In this document: piece after piece, positions 15,138 to 23,131 of the stretch
Layout: the number at the start of each line of letters is the position of its first letter
Position numbering within the stretch: position 1 is the first letter of the stretch
From: JAFMJV01 sp034436555
GTDB lineage: Bacteria; Chloroflexota; Limnocylindria; Limnocylindrales; CSP1-4
Direction: 5' to 3'
Length of the DNA stretch: 64,000 nt
Assembly (NCBI GenBank): GCA_034436555.1
Contig: DAOTUU010000020.1
Span: forward strand, 1-64,000
The notes under the pieces: generated by a model
Seen by the model: the letters and a program-made list of their open reading frames with translations, nothing else
Told to the model about the DNA's origin: nothing
Database searches by the model: none
Made by a program: the position numbers and the translations under genes

Positions 15138-16631
15138 TCAGGTCCGCGACCGGACGGATGTCCTGCCGCCTTCCTCGATCCTGCGATACGTCGACCGTCG
15201 TCCCTGACCGCCCTCGAGCACCACCACGTTGCGGCCGCGGAGGACTCGGAGGACCTTGTGGATGTTCGACTGGCCCAGGTCCGTCCGCTCCCTGATCTCT
15301 GCCACGCTCATGGGTCCGGTGGCGAGCGCATCCCACACGGCGACCTCCGCCATGGAGCGCACAGGGGGCGGCACCGGCTCGGTCGGCGACGGGCCTCGTG
15401 GGAGGATCGCGGTGAAACGGATCGCCGTATCCACCCACCGTGGGGCTGGCAGCCCGGCGGCGGCGATGCTGGCGTTGACGGTCGGGATCCCGGTCGCGAG
15501 CGCCTCGACCACCCGCCCGCCTCGACCGTCCTGGTCGGCGATGCGCACGAACTGGCAGATCGTCAAGAGGTGGCCGTTCCTCGCGCTGGAGACACCTTCG
15601 ACGCCCAGCCGGTCCACCGTGATGCCGAAGAGCCCACCCGGATTGGCGATCACCAAGCGGTCGGGGAGTTGTCGGATCTCGATGGCGAATCCGCGCGACC
15701 ACGCGGCGAGGTCCCGGTGGACCAGGGCGTTGGAGACGAGCTCGCGGATGGCCGCCTGCGGGTAGGCAAGATCGTCGGTCACTGCACCAAGGTCGTCACG
15801 GATGACGTGCGCGATCGTGTCGCGTGCCCAGGCAAGCGTGCGGGCCAGCATGACCGGGATGGGCCCGTCAATCTGCTGCGCGGACGTCGCGCGGATCCTG
15901 GCGCCGGGCGTGACGTTCGATGCCACGTTCACCACGGCTCTCGGCAGCCACTGCTGCGGATACGTACCCAGCGCGAGCAGCCCGGCGACGGTGAGTGACG
16001 GCCGCTCCCCGCGGGCGACGACACTCGTCGTCACCCCCGCTCGGCGCAGGAGCTCGTCGTCGTCCCTGAAGCGACCGAGCCCCCCGGGCTGGCGCTCGCG
16101 GACGGTGGCCAGCCAATCGGTCAAGAGGTGTGGATCGAGGTCATCCCGGCTCGTGCCGGGCACGGGCTCGCGATCGGCGACGGGATGGTCGCGCATCACG
16201 AGGAAGGCCTGGCGCTCGAGTTCTGACATCGTGTAATCGCCGTCGAAGCCGCGGATATATGCGCGACCGTCGGCGGCGACGTGGCACGGCTTCTGCGCGA
16301 CGGGACACTCTGGGACCACGGCGACCACGACCGGCATGCCGTCCACCTCGGCGTCCTCGAACGTCATGCGCACCGGGGGAACGAGCGCCTGGTCGCCGAT
16401 GCTGGCGAGCCCTGCCTTGAGTGCCGCCGGATCCTGAAGCGAGACCGGCCGGAAGCCGGTTGCCTCGTCGAGCCCCAAGATGATGATGCCGCCTCCGGGC
16501 AGGTTGGCAAGGGCGGACAAGGTCGAGGCTATCGAAGCTGGGAGGCCGCCTGTGGCAGCCTTGACCTCGACCGAGGTGTCGTCGCTGCCGACCGCTCGCA
16601 GGCGAGCCACGGTGGCGGTGATGTCGAGCAT
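15138..16631 (-). CDS. AlbA/Schlafen-type DNA-binding ATPase (COG2865-like)
   Basis: The 497-aa protein has three parts. Residues ~15-135 form an AlbA_2/Schlafen-like nucleic-acid-binding domain (SVEVKAATGGLPASIASTLS, GGGIIILGLDE). Residues ~270-400 form a GHKL-type ATP-binding domain with the N-box YPQAAIRELVSNALVHRDL. Residues ~425-485 form a winged helix (MAEVAVWDALATGPMSVAEI). Such proteins are annotated as transcriptional regulators and some are linked to phage defence. The ATG at 16631 has TACACT eight bases upstream, so it should be leaderless. An inverted repeat covers the promoter, suggesting autoregulation. Confidence 0.85.
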   Translation of the reverse strand: MLDITATVARLRAVGSDDTSVEVKAATGGLPASIASTLSALANLPGGGIIILGLDEATGFRPVSLQDPAALKAGLASIGDQALVPPVRMTFEDAEVDGMPVVVAVVPECPVAQKPCHVAADGRAYIRGFDGDYTMSELERQAFLVMRDHPVADREPVPGTSRDDLDPHLLTDWLATVRERQPGGLGRFRDDDELLRRAGVTTSVVARGERPSLTVAGLLALGTYPQQWLPRAVVNVASNVTPGARIRATSAQQIDGPIPVMLARTLAWARDTIAHVIRDDLGAVTDDLAYPQAAIRELVSNALVHRDLAAWSRGFAIEIRQLPDRLVIANPGGLFGITVDRLGVEGVSSARNGHLLTICQFVRIADQDGRGGRVVEALATGIPTVNASIAAAGLPAPRWVDTAIRFTAILPRGPSPTEPVPPPVRSMAEVAVWDALATGPMSVAEIRERTDLGQSNIHKVLRVLRGRNVVVLEGGQGRRSTYRRIEEGGRTSVRSRT

Positions 16632-16635
16632 GGGC

Positions 16636-16685
16636 GAAAGTGTACGGAATCAGCCCGAAAGTGGAAGGTCAGGATGTCCACTTTC
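16636..16685 (-). promoter_or_regulatory. promoter and GAAAGTG operator cluster of AlbA-type gene
   Basis: On the plus strand GAAAGTGGA (16657-16665) and TCCACTTTC (16677-16685) are perfect 9-bp arms around 11 bases. A third half-site GAAAGTG (16636-16642) lies 21 bases away, two helical turns, and overlaps the minus-strand -10 TACACT (16640-16645). Confidence 0.55.
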
Positions 16686-16893
16686 CGAACCGGTGCCGCG
16701 CTCCGGGCGGCTGTGCGCCATCCTGCGGCAATCTCGACGACATCCCCGACCTCCCCGGCGGCGCGTGCGGCACGGCATCGTGATGCGATGGTGCACCGAT
16801 GAGCAGCGCCACCCCCGCGCTGGGCGTCACCCGGTCGGTCAACCCGCCCGGCTGGTCGACGTCCAGGGCGTTCGGCAGTGGCCTGCGGCGCAT
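16669..16893 (-). CDS. hypothetical small protein with good promoter and ribosome site
   Basis: This 74-aa frame starts at ATG 16893 directly after GGGAGGTGA. That ribosome site is inside a small CCTCCC-GAGA-GGGAGG hairpin, which could hide it. Upstream on the minus strand, TTGATC (16941-16946) and TAGCCT (16918-16923) are 17 bases apart. The signals are good, but the peptide (MRRRPLPNALDVDQPGGLTD...) matches nothing I know and ends in the operator of the neighbouring AlbA-type gene. It may be the start of a truncated gene. Confidence 0.35.
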   Translation of the reverse strand: MRRRPLPNALDVDQPGGLTDRVTPSAGVALLIGAPSHHDAVPHAPPGRSGMSSRLPQDGAQPPGARHRFGKWTS

Positions 16894-17059
16894 CGGTCAC
16901 CTCCCTCTCGGGAGGCCAGGCTACGGGGTCCCGTCCCTGGGATCAACCCTGATCCTCGACCATCCGCGGGGTGAGCCCCTCGATCGGCCACCCACTGATT
17001 GGTGCGCCCGCCGGAGGGCGGGACATGGAACCGACCATGGGTCGGCGAGTCGGAGGAGG

Positions 17060-17154
17060 CTGCGCGCCGCCGCATCGACGGCGGACGGCCCGAGCTCGGC
17101 CGCGGGACCCCCGGCCAGGAACGCGACCAGCGCGTAGGCGTCGAGCAGGGTCAT
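17060..17154 (-). pseudogene. 5' remnant of a vapC toxin gene, possibly with antitoxin tail upstream
   Basis: From ATG 17154 the frame reads MTLLDAYALVAFLAGGPAAE, the standard N-terminus of a VapC PIN toxin with its first catalytic Asp. After about 30 residues the PIN pattern is lost. The preceding bases (to about 17235) can be read in frame as an antitoxin-like tail (RERTARTDARLGD). This is a second decayed TA locus, immediately upstream in plus coordinates of Uma2 copy 3. The 16900-17280 interval otherwise holds nothing I can support. Confidence 0.55.
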
Positions 17155-17280
17155 GTTGGCCCGACGGTCCTGGGCAGCGGCATCTCCGAGCCTGGCGTCC
17201 GTGCGCGCGGTCCGCTCGCGGTATCCGGCGAGTTCCGTCCGCGGGGCTCGCCCGACTCCCCGCGGCCGAGCGGGACGGCG

Positions 17281-17799
17281 TCAGTCCGGCCAGCGGATGG
17301 CGGCGTGCAGTTCGGCGGCGGTGATGCCCAGGAGGGCGCTGGCGGCGGCCGGCTCGTAGGCGTCGGTGCGTCGCACGAGGATGTCGACGGTCCGAGCCTT
17401 GGGGTCCGCGATGATCACCTCGTCGACGCGATGGCGGTGGTAGAAGTCAAGCTTGGCCCAGGTCTCGTCGTCAGGCGAGACGATCTCCACCACGATGGCA
17501 GCGGTGTCGGACCAGGTCACCATCTCAGCGTTCCGGAAGTAGGCGCGATCGGGCACGCGGTGATCGTTCTCGACACCGATGTTGCATGGGCCGCTGGGGT
17601 ACAGGCCGGCGCGATGAGCAAGGGGGCGCAGCAGCGGCGCCAGCTCGTCGTCCAGCCAGCCGTGGCGGCGGTTCGGGGCAGCTGCCACGTGATGGACCCC
17701 CTCCCACATCTCATCGAAGGTGTCCAGTCCACGCTCGCGGCGCTGACGGAGCCACTCCTCGATCTCGGGCGGGCGGTCACCCAGGATGACGGTGCGCAT
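17281..17799 (-). CDS. Uma2-family (DUF820) PD-(D/E)XK protein, copy 3
   Basis: This is the third 172-aa Uma2 paralogue. Blocks are MRTVILGDRPPEIEEW, VPDRAYFRNAEMVTW, AIVVEIVSPDDETWAKLDFY and RVDEVIIADPKARTVDILV. TACGAT (17807-17812, minus strand) is seven bases before the ATG at 17799. Its 3' end is near-identical to copy 2, while the middle of the protein is more divergent. This contrast of conserved ends and variable middle is worth noting. Confidence 0.8.
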   Translation of the reverse strand: MRTVILGDRPPEIEEWLRQRRERGLDTFDEMWEGVHHVAAAPNRRHGWLDDELAPLLRPLAHRAGLYPSGPCNIGVENDHRVPDRAYFRNAEMVTWSDTAAIVVEIVSPDDETWAKLDFYHRHRVDEVIIADPKARTVDILVRRTDAYEPAAASALLGITAAELHAAIRWPD

Positions 17800-17890
17800 G
17801 CTGACCATCGTACGACCCTGCCTCCAGTGGTGGCGTGACGGGACGCGGACCACGGTAGCGCCACCCGCTTACCAGCGGCTTCACTGCCAC
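17800..17890 (-). repeat. conserved upstream module of Uma2 copy 3
   Basis: This is the third copy of the ~90-bp module, with TACGAT at 17807-17812 and the GCCTCCAGTGGTGGCG and ACCACGGTAGC blocks on the plus strand. Confidence 0.7.
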
Positions 17891-17973
17891 TGCACACGCA
17901 CTTCGCACGTGGGCGTTGGTGCTCCGACCACTGACGCTGGAGGCCCAGCACCGGACGCGGGACTGAGCACTCG

Positions 17974-18381
17974 GTGCGCGCCGTCCTTGATGCCGACGTC
18001 CTGATCTCCGCCATCCTCTCGCCTCGTGGCGCACCGGCGCGCCTGCTGCTCGCTTGGCAGGCTGGCGCGTTCGAGCTGATCATCTCGCCGATGCTGCTTG
18101 CGGAGGTCCGCCGTGCCCTCGGGTATCCGAAGCTCGTGCGCCTCGTCCCGGCCGCTTCCGCGGATGCGTTCGCGGCGTGGCTGCGGGGCTCGGCAGTGCT
18201 GGTGCCTGATCCGTCGGGACCACCACCGGTACGTTCCGATGACCCGGGCGACGACGACCCGATCGCGCTGGCCGCCGCGGAACGTGCCGTGCTCGTTTCG
18301 GGCGACATCCATCTCACATCGCTTGCGCCCCGGATCCCCGTGCGAACACCGGCGGAGTACCTCGCCGACCTCGGCGTGTAG
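17974..18381 (+). CDS. PIN-domain toxin of the COG1569 type
   Basis: The 135-aa protein begins (GTG start) MRAVLDADVLISAILSPRGA and continues with LLLAWQAGAFELIISPMLLAEVRRAL, then DDDPIALAAAERAVLVSGD near the C-terminus. These are the four acidic positions of the COG1569 PIN family, which usually pairs with a small antitoxin. It is one of very few plus-strand genes in the island and no cognate antitoxin is adjacent on its strand. A minus-strand HTH remnant lies just beyond its stop. Confidence 0.8.
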   Translation: MRAVLDADVLISAILSPRGAPARLLLAWQAGAFELIISPMLLAEVRRALGYPKLVRLVPAASADAFAAWLRGSAVLVPDPSGPPPVRSDDPGDDDPIALAAAERAVLVSGDIHLTSLAPRIPVRTPAEYLADLGV

Positions 18382-18384
18382 CCG

Positions 18385-18499
18385 CTGGAGTGTGGTGCCG
18401 CTCTGCCAGGAGCTGCTGCACGCGCTGGTAGCTGACGCCCAGCAGCTCACCGGTGTCGGCGAGGGTGAGGCCCGCCCGCCGGATCGACGCGGGCTCGGC
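18385..18499 (-). pseudogene. helix-turn-helix gene remnant after mod
   Basis: Immediately after the mod stop, in the same minus-strand frame, sequence reads SIRRAGLTLADTGELLGVSY followed by QRVQQLLAERHHT. This is a clear helix-turn-helix like those of small XRE/MerR-type antitoxins. It has no start codon and is followed by Arg-rich nonsense, so it is probably the tail of a lost gene. Confidence 0.55.
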
Positions 18500-21040
18500 T
18501 CACCCGACGGTCTGGACCTTGAGCACCTCGTCGCCGTAGTGGTTGATGACCTTGACCGCGATGCGCCCGCCGCGCGGCACCGGGAACGGTCGCGAGACCG
18601 CGGAGTAGAGCGACTGCCAGGCGTCCGGGTCCACCTCCGCCCGCAGCGCCCGGGCGAGCCTGTCGTAGGGCTGGTCGCCGCCCAGGAAGTAGGCGTGGCG
18701 CACGAAGAAGGCCTCGCCGTCGTAGTCGGTGTCGATGAACCAGGTGGCGATGTCGTCCGGGCCGGACGAGCGGACCTGGCCGGTGTTGGGGTCGAAGATG
18801 TCGACGCCCCGGATCTCCACCTCCAGGCGGCCGTCGGCGGTGGGACGGACGTCGATGTCCGGCTGGCCGAAGACCGTGAACAGGTTGCCGGACCCGGTCT
18901 TGCGGAGCGCGTCGCCCATCAGCAGGTCGGGGTTCATGCGCGCCTGGAGGATGGTGAGCGAGCCCAGGCGCGAGGTCTTGACCCGCTCCTCCTCGGTCAT
19001 CGCGTCGAACGCGAAGCCGCAGATGACGAGGAGGTCGAAGAAGCCCGCCGACTCCTTGGCCGCCTCGCGCACCAGCTCCGGGCCCACGGTGCCGAACTCG
19101 GGGCCGATGGCGACCGCCACCCGCCGGGGCTGCTCGTTCTCGAGGTACTCGCCTCTTGCGTGGAGCCAGCGCCCGGGGAACGGGTCCAGCGTGGTGAACG
19201 CCAGGCGCTCGCCCCTGACGGTGTTCTGGACGCCCGCCTTGCGCAGGTTGTCAACGATCAATGTGACGAAGCGGCCCGACTCCTCCACCGGCACGGCTGG
19301 CTGGGGCGCGTGGTCCTCCGGGCCATCGGCGACGACCCGGTGGGGCGAGAGGCTCTCGACCGTGAACGGCCCGGCCACGCGCACGACCTTCCGGTCCTCG
19401 TACGGGCGGTCGTAGAGCAGCTCGGTCTCCGCGTGGCGGGCGATCGCGGCGTCGATCTCCTCGCGCGTCATGCCGTCCCGGATGTCCGGGTTCTGGGCGA
19501 TCGACTTGAGGGTCACGTGCGGCACGCGCTCGTAGACGAAGCCCCTGCGGATGTCGCCCCCGGTGCCGCCGATCGCCGGCTGGCCCGACAGCTCCGCCTC
19601 CTTGCGCTGCCCCTCGGGCGTGTCCGCCATCAGGTAGTACGGGTAGCGCGCGCTCATGATGCGGGTGCGCGCGAGCGCCAGCGCCACGCGGCTGGTGTCG
19701 ATCGTGATCCAGCGCCGGCCCCACTGCTCCGCGACGTACGCCGTGGTGCCGGAGCCGCACGTCGGGTCGAGGACCAAGTCGCCGGGGTCGGTGGCCATGA
19801 GCATGCACCGCTCGGCCACAAGAGTCTGGGTCTGGACGACATAGATTCGCGGGTCTGCGAACCCGGACGTGCCGGTATCGGTCCACAGGTTCGTCACGGG
19901 GTAGGCCGGGAAATCATCGAGGTACCGCACGTACCGGAGCGTCTGCCCAAGAGCCATGAGGCGGCCCGCGGCGCGGAGGCGACTAATCCCGTCGGGATTG
20001 GTCTTCCATCCGCCAGTACCTGGAAGAAACGACCGCCCACCGAGCTCCACCGGAAAGACCGTGGTTGCCGCTTGGCGGACCGTCTGAGATCGCATGTCAC
20101 CGTGCGCGAACCAACGCTCGCCGGATTCGGGCTCGTAGCCAGCGGGAACTTGGCGACGAACTCCGTCCGATCTCTCGACCCAGGTGTACTGGCCGGCTCC
20201 GGCCTCGCCTGGCGTCTTCCGCTTGTATACGCTCCGGTACTTCAACGCCTCCAACGTCCGCGCGTACCACAGGATGTAATCCAGTGTCCCGGGCAGATAG
20301 GCGGCAGTCGCGCCCGTAGTTTTCACAACAGTGATCTGGCTGATGAAGTTCTCGGCCCCGAACACCTCGTCCAGCACGCTTCGGACGAGATGTACGTTCT
20401 CGTCGCCGATCTGGACGAAGATGCTGCCGGACTCGGTGAGCAGCTCGCGTGCCACGGTGAACCGGTCGCGCAGGTAGCTGAGGTACGAGTGGATGCCCCG
20501 CTCCCAGGTGTCGCGGAAGGCGCGGATCTGCTCCGGCTGGCGCGTGGCGTCGTCGAGCTTGCCGTCCTTGACGTCGCGCTTGCGGGTGCTGACCTGCCAG
20601 TTGGAGCCGAACTTGATGCCGTAGGGCGGGTCCACGTAGATCATCTGGACCTGCCCCTTGAGCCCCTCCTTCTCCGCCAGGCTGGTCATGACCGCAAGGC
20701 TGTCGCCCCCGATCAATCGGTTCGACCAGTGCATCGGGTGCTGGTAGAACTCGACCCGGTCCTCGAAGGGCAGGCCATTGAAGTCGGAGAACAGGTCCAG
20801 CTGCGCCTCACGCCCAGCGGCGCTCGTCGCACGCAGGTCCTCGATGAGCGCCTTGGGGCTGATCTGCTCCTGGATGTAGACCGGCACGACCGGGACCGCC
20901 AGGTCCGCCGCGTCCTGCTCGTCCTTGCCGTTCCAGACGAGCTGCGGGTCCAGGCTGGGATCCCGCGAGTACAGCTTGACCCTGGGGCTGGCCGCATCTG
21001 CGGCCGCGAACGATTCGAGCTCCGCGGTGGGGATGTTCAC
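18500..21040 (-). CDS. mod: type III-like DNA adenine methyltransferase (Mod)
   Basis: The 846-aa protein (from GTG 21040) is a beta-class N6-adenine methyltransferase. The catalytic motif DPPYG is at about 137-141 and precedes the AdoMet motif DPTCGSG at about 425-431. The long insert between them is the target-recognition region. Its probable partner res lies 5.4 kb upstream on the same strand. The GTG start is preferred because the same GTG and first codons (MNIPTAELES) occur at 23587, where a 2-base difference upstream destroys any longer frame. The alternative is an ATG at 21119 that overlaps the preceding stop as TGATG. Confidence 0.88.
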   Translation of the reverse strand: MNIPTAELESFAAADAASPRVKLYSRDPSLDPQLVWNGKDEQDAADLAVPVVPVYIQEQISPKALIEDLRATSAAGREAQLDLFSDFNGLPFEDRVEFYQHPMHWSNRLIGGDSLAVMTSLAEKEGLKGQVQMIYVDPPYGIKFGSNWQVSTRKRDVKDGKLDDATRQPEQIRAFRDTWERGIHSYLSYLRDRFTVARELLTESGSIFVQIGDENVHLVRSVLDEVFGAENFISQITVVKTTGATAAYLPGTLDYILWYARTLEALKYRSVYKRKTPGEAGAGQYTWVERSDGVRRQVPAGYEPESGERWFAHGDMRSQTVRQAATTVFPVELGGRSFLPGTGGWKTNPDGISRLRAAGRLMALGQTLRYVRYLDDFPAYPVTNLWTDTGTSGFADPRIYVVQTQTLVAERCMLMATDPGDLVLDPTCGSGTTAYVAEQWGRRWITIDTSRVALALARTRIMSARYPYYLMADTPEGQRKEAELSGQPAIGGTGGDIRRGFVYERVPHVTLKSIAQNPDIRDGMTREEIDAAIARHAETELLYDRPYEDRKVVRVAGPFTVESLSPHRVVADGPEDHAPQPAVPVEESGRFVTLIVDNLRKAGVQNTVRGERLAFTTLDPFPGRWLHARGEYLENEQPRRVAVAIGPEFGTVGPELVREAAKESAGFFDLLVICGFAFDAMTEEERVKTSRLGSLTILQARMNPDLLMGDALRKTGSGNLFTVFGQPDIDVRPTADGRLEVEIRGVDIFDPNTGQVRSSGPDDIATWFIDTDYDGEAFFVRHAYFLGGDQPYDRLARALRAEVDPDAWQSLYSAVSRPFPVPRGGRIAVKVINHYGDEVLKVQTVG

Positions 21041-21131
21041 GCGCTGGTCTCCCGTGTGGCGGGTGGCCTCGACGGGGATGGACGCGGCGGGTCTGGGTCC
21101 CATGCTACGGGGCATCACTTCACTCCGACTT
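20994..21131 (-). repeat. gene-start repeat module, copy 1 (at mod)
   Basis: About 138 bases are highly similar to 23541-23681. In minus-strand order the module holds the end of the previous gene (GGAGTGAAGTGATGCC), a -10-like TAGCAT (21102-21107), a ~60-base leader with GGGAG before the start, the GTG start and about 15 codons (MNIPTAELES-AAADA). A 44-base partial copy is at 21293-21336. Confidence 0.85.
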
Positions 21132-21285
21132 GATGCCCGGCAGCCGCCAACCAGGCAGTGCAGGACGCCAGGATGGAACGCGCGTCGAGCACGGCCGATG
21201 CGGCGGCATCCCATCCCAGGGCCGGGTCGTCAGGAAGGTCTGACATCACGCGGGCGACCATCTCGGCGACGTCCGGCTGGGTCAT
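21115..21285 (-). CDS. small protein of unknown function between PIN and mod genes
   Basis: From ATG 21285 this encodes 56 residues (MTQPDVAEMVARVMSDLPDD... to VGVK). An alternative ATG at 21327 adds 14 residues but those lie in the repeat module. It looks mostly helical with hydrophobic positions typical of a small bundle (DAARSILAS-like segment); I do not recognise a family. It may be an antitoxin or a truncated HEPN-like protein. Its stop codon lies inside the repeat that precedes mod, so it is probably cotranscribed with it. Confidence 0.45.
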   Translation of the reverse strand: MTQPDVAEMVARVMSDLPDDPALGWDAAASAVLDARSILASCTAWLAAAGHQVGVK

Positions 21286-21292
21286 CGCCGGC

Positions 21293-21336
21293 GACGCGGC
21301 GGGTCTGGGTCCGATGCTACGGGGCATCACTTCACG
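21293..21336 (-). repeat. gene-start repeat module, partial copy 2
   Basis: GACGCGGCGGGTCTGGGTCC through the TAGCAT box (ATGCTA at 21314-21319, plus strand) and GGGGCATCACTTCAC match the outer part of the full modules. Here it lies between the DUF4411-type gene stop and the 56-aa ORF. Confidence 0.8.
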
Positions 21337-21841
21337 CCGGCTTTGCCACGACGGGCCGCTCGAGGATGAAGCGGGCGCCCTGGCCTCGTAGCATCTGGCG
21401 CGGGCCGATGGACCTGACGCCCTGGGAGTCACAGGCATCTGGGATCTTGATTCTGGATGTCCTGCGCGGCTCACGGGTCTCGTTGGTGACGACCGTGAAA
21501 CCCGTGGCCATCCCGGCCGCGACCAGCATCGAGTCGGTCACGGCCAGGAACTCCGCCTTCGCCGCTGGCACGTACTGGGCACTCGCCTGCGTCCACGCGG
21601 CGACCGTCGCCAGGTGCGCGATCCAGTCCGGGGTCGCGGCGAGGAACATGCTGGTCCGCACCGCTGCCCAGTCGGCAAGCAGATCAGCACCAGCCAACAG
21701 GTCCTGGCGCACGGCCTCGATGCTGAAGACCTGACCCCGAGCATGCGCGAGGTCCAGCCAATCCCAGAACCCGGGACACAGATCGAATGCGTAGTCACCC
21801 CGGCGAGCCTCGATGAACACGTCGGCGTCCACCAGGTACAT
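21332..21841 (-). CDS. DUF4411-type PIN-like protein
   Basis: The 169-aa protein begins MYLVDADVFIEARRGDYAFD and continues with GFWDWLDLAHARGQVFSIEA, ADWAAVRTSMF and TDSMLVAAGMATGFTVVTNE. This is the DUF4411 pattern, a PIN-like nuclease fold with acidic residues in these positions. The late RSIGPRQMLRGQGARFI segment fits the family's C-terminus. It starts five bases after the ImmA/IrrE-type gene; DUF4411 genes are frequently linked to such peptidases, so a toxin with a peptidase/HTH-like partner is a reasonable inference. Confidence 0.78.
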   Translation of the reverse strand: MYLVDADVFIEARRGDYAFDLCPGFWDWLDLAHARGQVFSIEAVRQDLLAGADLLADWAAVRTSMFLAATPDWIAHLATVAAWTQASAQYVPAAKAEFLAVTDSMLVAAGMATGFTVVTNETREPRRTSRIKIPDACDSQGVRSIGPRQMLRGQGARFILERPVVAKPA

Positions 21842-21846
21842 CCAGG

Positions 21847-22986
21847 TCAGAGTCCTTGCCGACTGGCGAAGGTGTCGAACGCGGTCTGGCTCTGGAACCC
21901 GAGCAATCGGAACGCCTCGCGGTACAGGGTCCGGCCCGCGACCGTGTCGCGGATGACGGCCTCCAAGAAGCGTCTGCTGGTTCGCACAGGAGTCGTCCGG
22001 TAGAAGTCCCCGCCGCTGTCCCCGATCGCGGCACCTGTGACCCGGTCCCGCTCGGCCGCATACGCGGCGCGGAACTCCTCCCGCAGCAACAGACCGGCAT
22101 CGAGCAGACGCCGCAAGACCACGAGTGAGCTCACCTTGTACCGTCGAGCGAGCCCCTCGAGCTGGCTGCAAACCTCGATGCCCGGGCGGAATGCCTGCTT
22201 GAGGTCATCGAGCGGCACCAATAGCTCGGCCGCGACCGCGTTGCACCAGCGCTCGATCGCCAAGCCTGGGTCCTCATCGATCTCCGACCTGGAGACAGCT
22301 GACCCTCCCAGCCAGACGTGGGCCGCCTCGTGCGCAAGGGTGAACGACTGTGCGCTCTTGCTGTCGGCGCCGTTCACGAAGATCACCGGTGCGAGTGGAT
22401 CGGCGAGGGTGAGGCCACGGAAGTCGGTGGGGTCCAGTGGTCGGTGCGTGTTGCTGCCGACGATTCCGCTGATCATCACGAGGATCCCGATCCGCTCCAG
22501 GCCCTCTGCGAGACCGAGCACCGCATCGCTCCAGGTGCGGTAGCTGCGGCGCTCCATGCCGAAGTCCGCCCGCTCGCGGATGGCGGCGGCCACGAAGATC
22601 GGGGGGTCGGCGACCGACACCGACCCGACGAACTCCAGTGGCTCGTGACCCTGGGCCACGGCATAGTCGCGATACCAGTCCTGCCGTCGCTGGCACAGAT
22701 ACACGGTGTCGAGCAGGTCTGCCGAAGGGCGGGGCGCCGTATCGCCGACCGTGCGGAGATCCGCGATCGGCAGATGCTCCTCCGGCGGCACATCCAACAG
22801 GAGGTAGCCGAACGGCGTCCTGGTCGCGGCGGCGAAGTCCTGGAGCTGGCGGAGCGTCGGTTCCTTGGTGCCGCACTCCCACGCGGGCAGGTCCGGGAAT
22901 CGCCTCCGGACTTCCGCATCACGCCCGGATCGATCGACGGCCCACTCAAGGACGGCACGCGTGACCGGCACACGTGTGACCGTCAT
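21847..22986 (-). CDS. ImmA/IrrE-family zinc peptidase with XRE-like N-terminus
   Basis: This 379-aa protein has an N-terminal ~80 residues resembling a degenerate XRE-type region (PAWECGTKEPTLRQLQDFAA), then an ImmA/IrrE peptidase domain with zinc motif HEAAH at about 219-223 and a following acidic ERWCNAVAAELLVP. Family members cleave repressors or antitoxins. The ATG at 22986 follows GAGGAGGA. It is coupled to the downstream DUF4411-type gene by a five-base gap, suggesting one operon. Confidence 0.88.
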   Translation of the reverse strand: MTVTRVPVTRAVLEWAVDRSGRDAEVRRRFPDLPAWECGTKEPTLRQLQDFAAATRTPFGYLLLDVPPEEHLPIADLRTVGDTAPRPSADLLDTVYLCQRRQDWYRDYAVAQGHEPLEFVGSVSVADPPIFVAAAIRERADFGMERRSYRTWSDAVLGLAEGLERIGILVMISGIVGSNTHRPLDPTDFRGLTLADPLAPVIFVNGADSKSAQSFTLAHEAAHVWLGGSAVSRSEIDEDPGLAIERWCNAVAAELLVPLDDLKQAFRPGIEVCSQLEGLARRYKVSSLVVLRRLLDAGLLLREEFRAAYAAERDRVTGAAIGDSGGDFYRTTPVRTSRRFLEAVIRDTVAGRTLYREAFRLLGFQSQTAFDTFASRQGL

Positions 22987-23131
22987 GGCTCGTCCTCCTC
23001 TCTCCATCATCCGTCGTGTGGAAGGCGACGGACTGGCCCAGTGCTGAACGGGCGTCGGTCAGCGGTGGGCTCGAATTTCAGGGTACGACGCCCGATGCCG
23101 ACGCGACGGGTCGGGGTCGACCTCACGGTCA

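Noticed and set aside
16960..17035. Third copy of the 160-bp inverted-repeat element
   Set aside because: Only short words (GATTGGTGCGCCCG, GATCGGCCAC) match; terminal repeats and the 160-bp spacing are absent.
21041..21119. Mod starting at the ATG that overlaps the previous stop (MPRSMGPRPAAS...)
   Set aside because: In the sister module at 23541-23681 a two-base insertion breaks that frame while the GTG start and MNIPTAELES are kept, so the GTG is more likely. Translational coupling at the ATG is not excluded.
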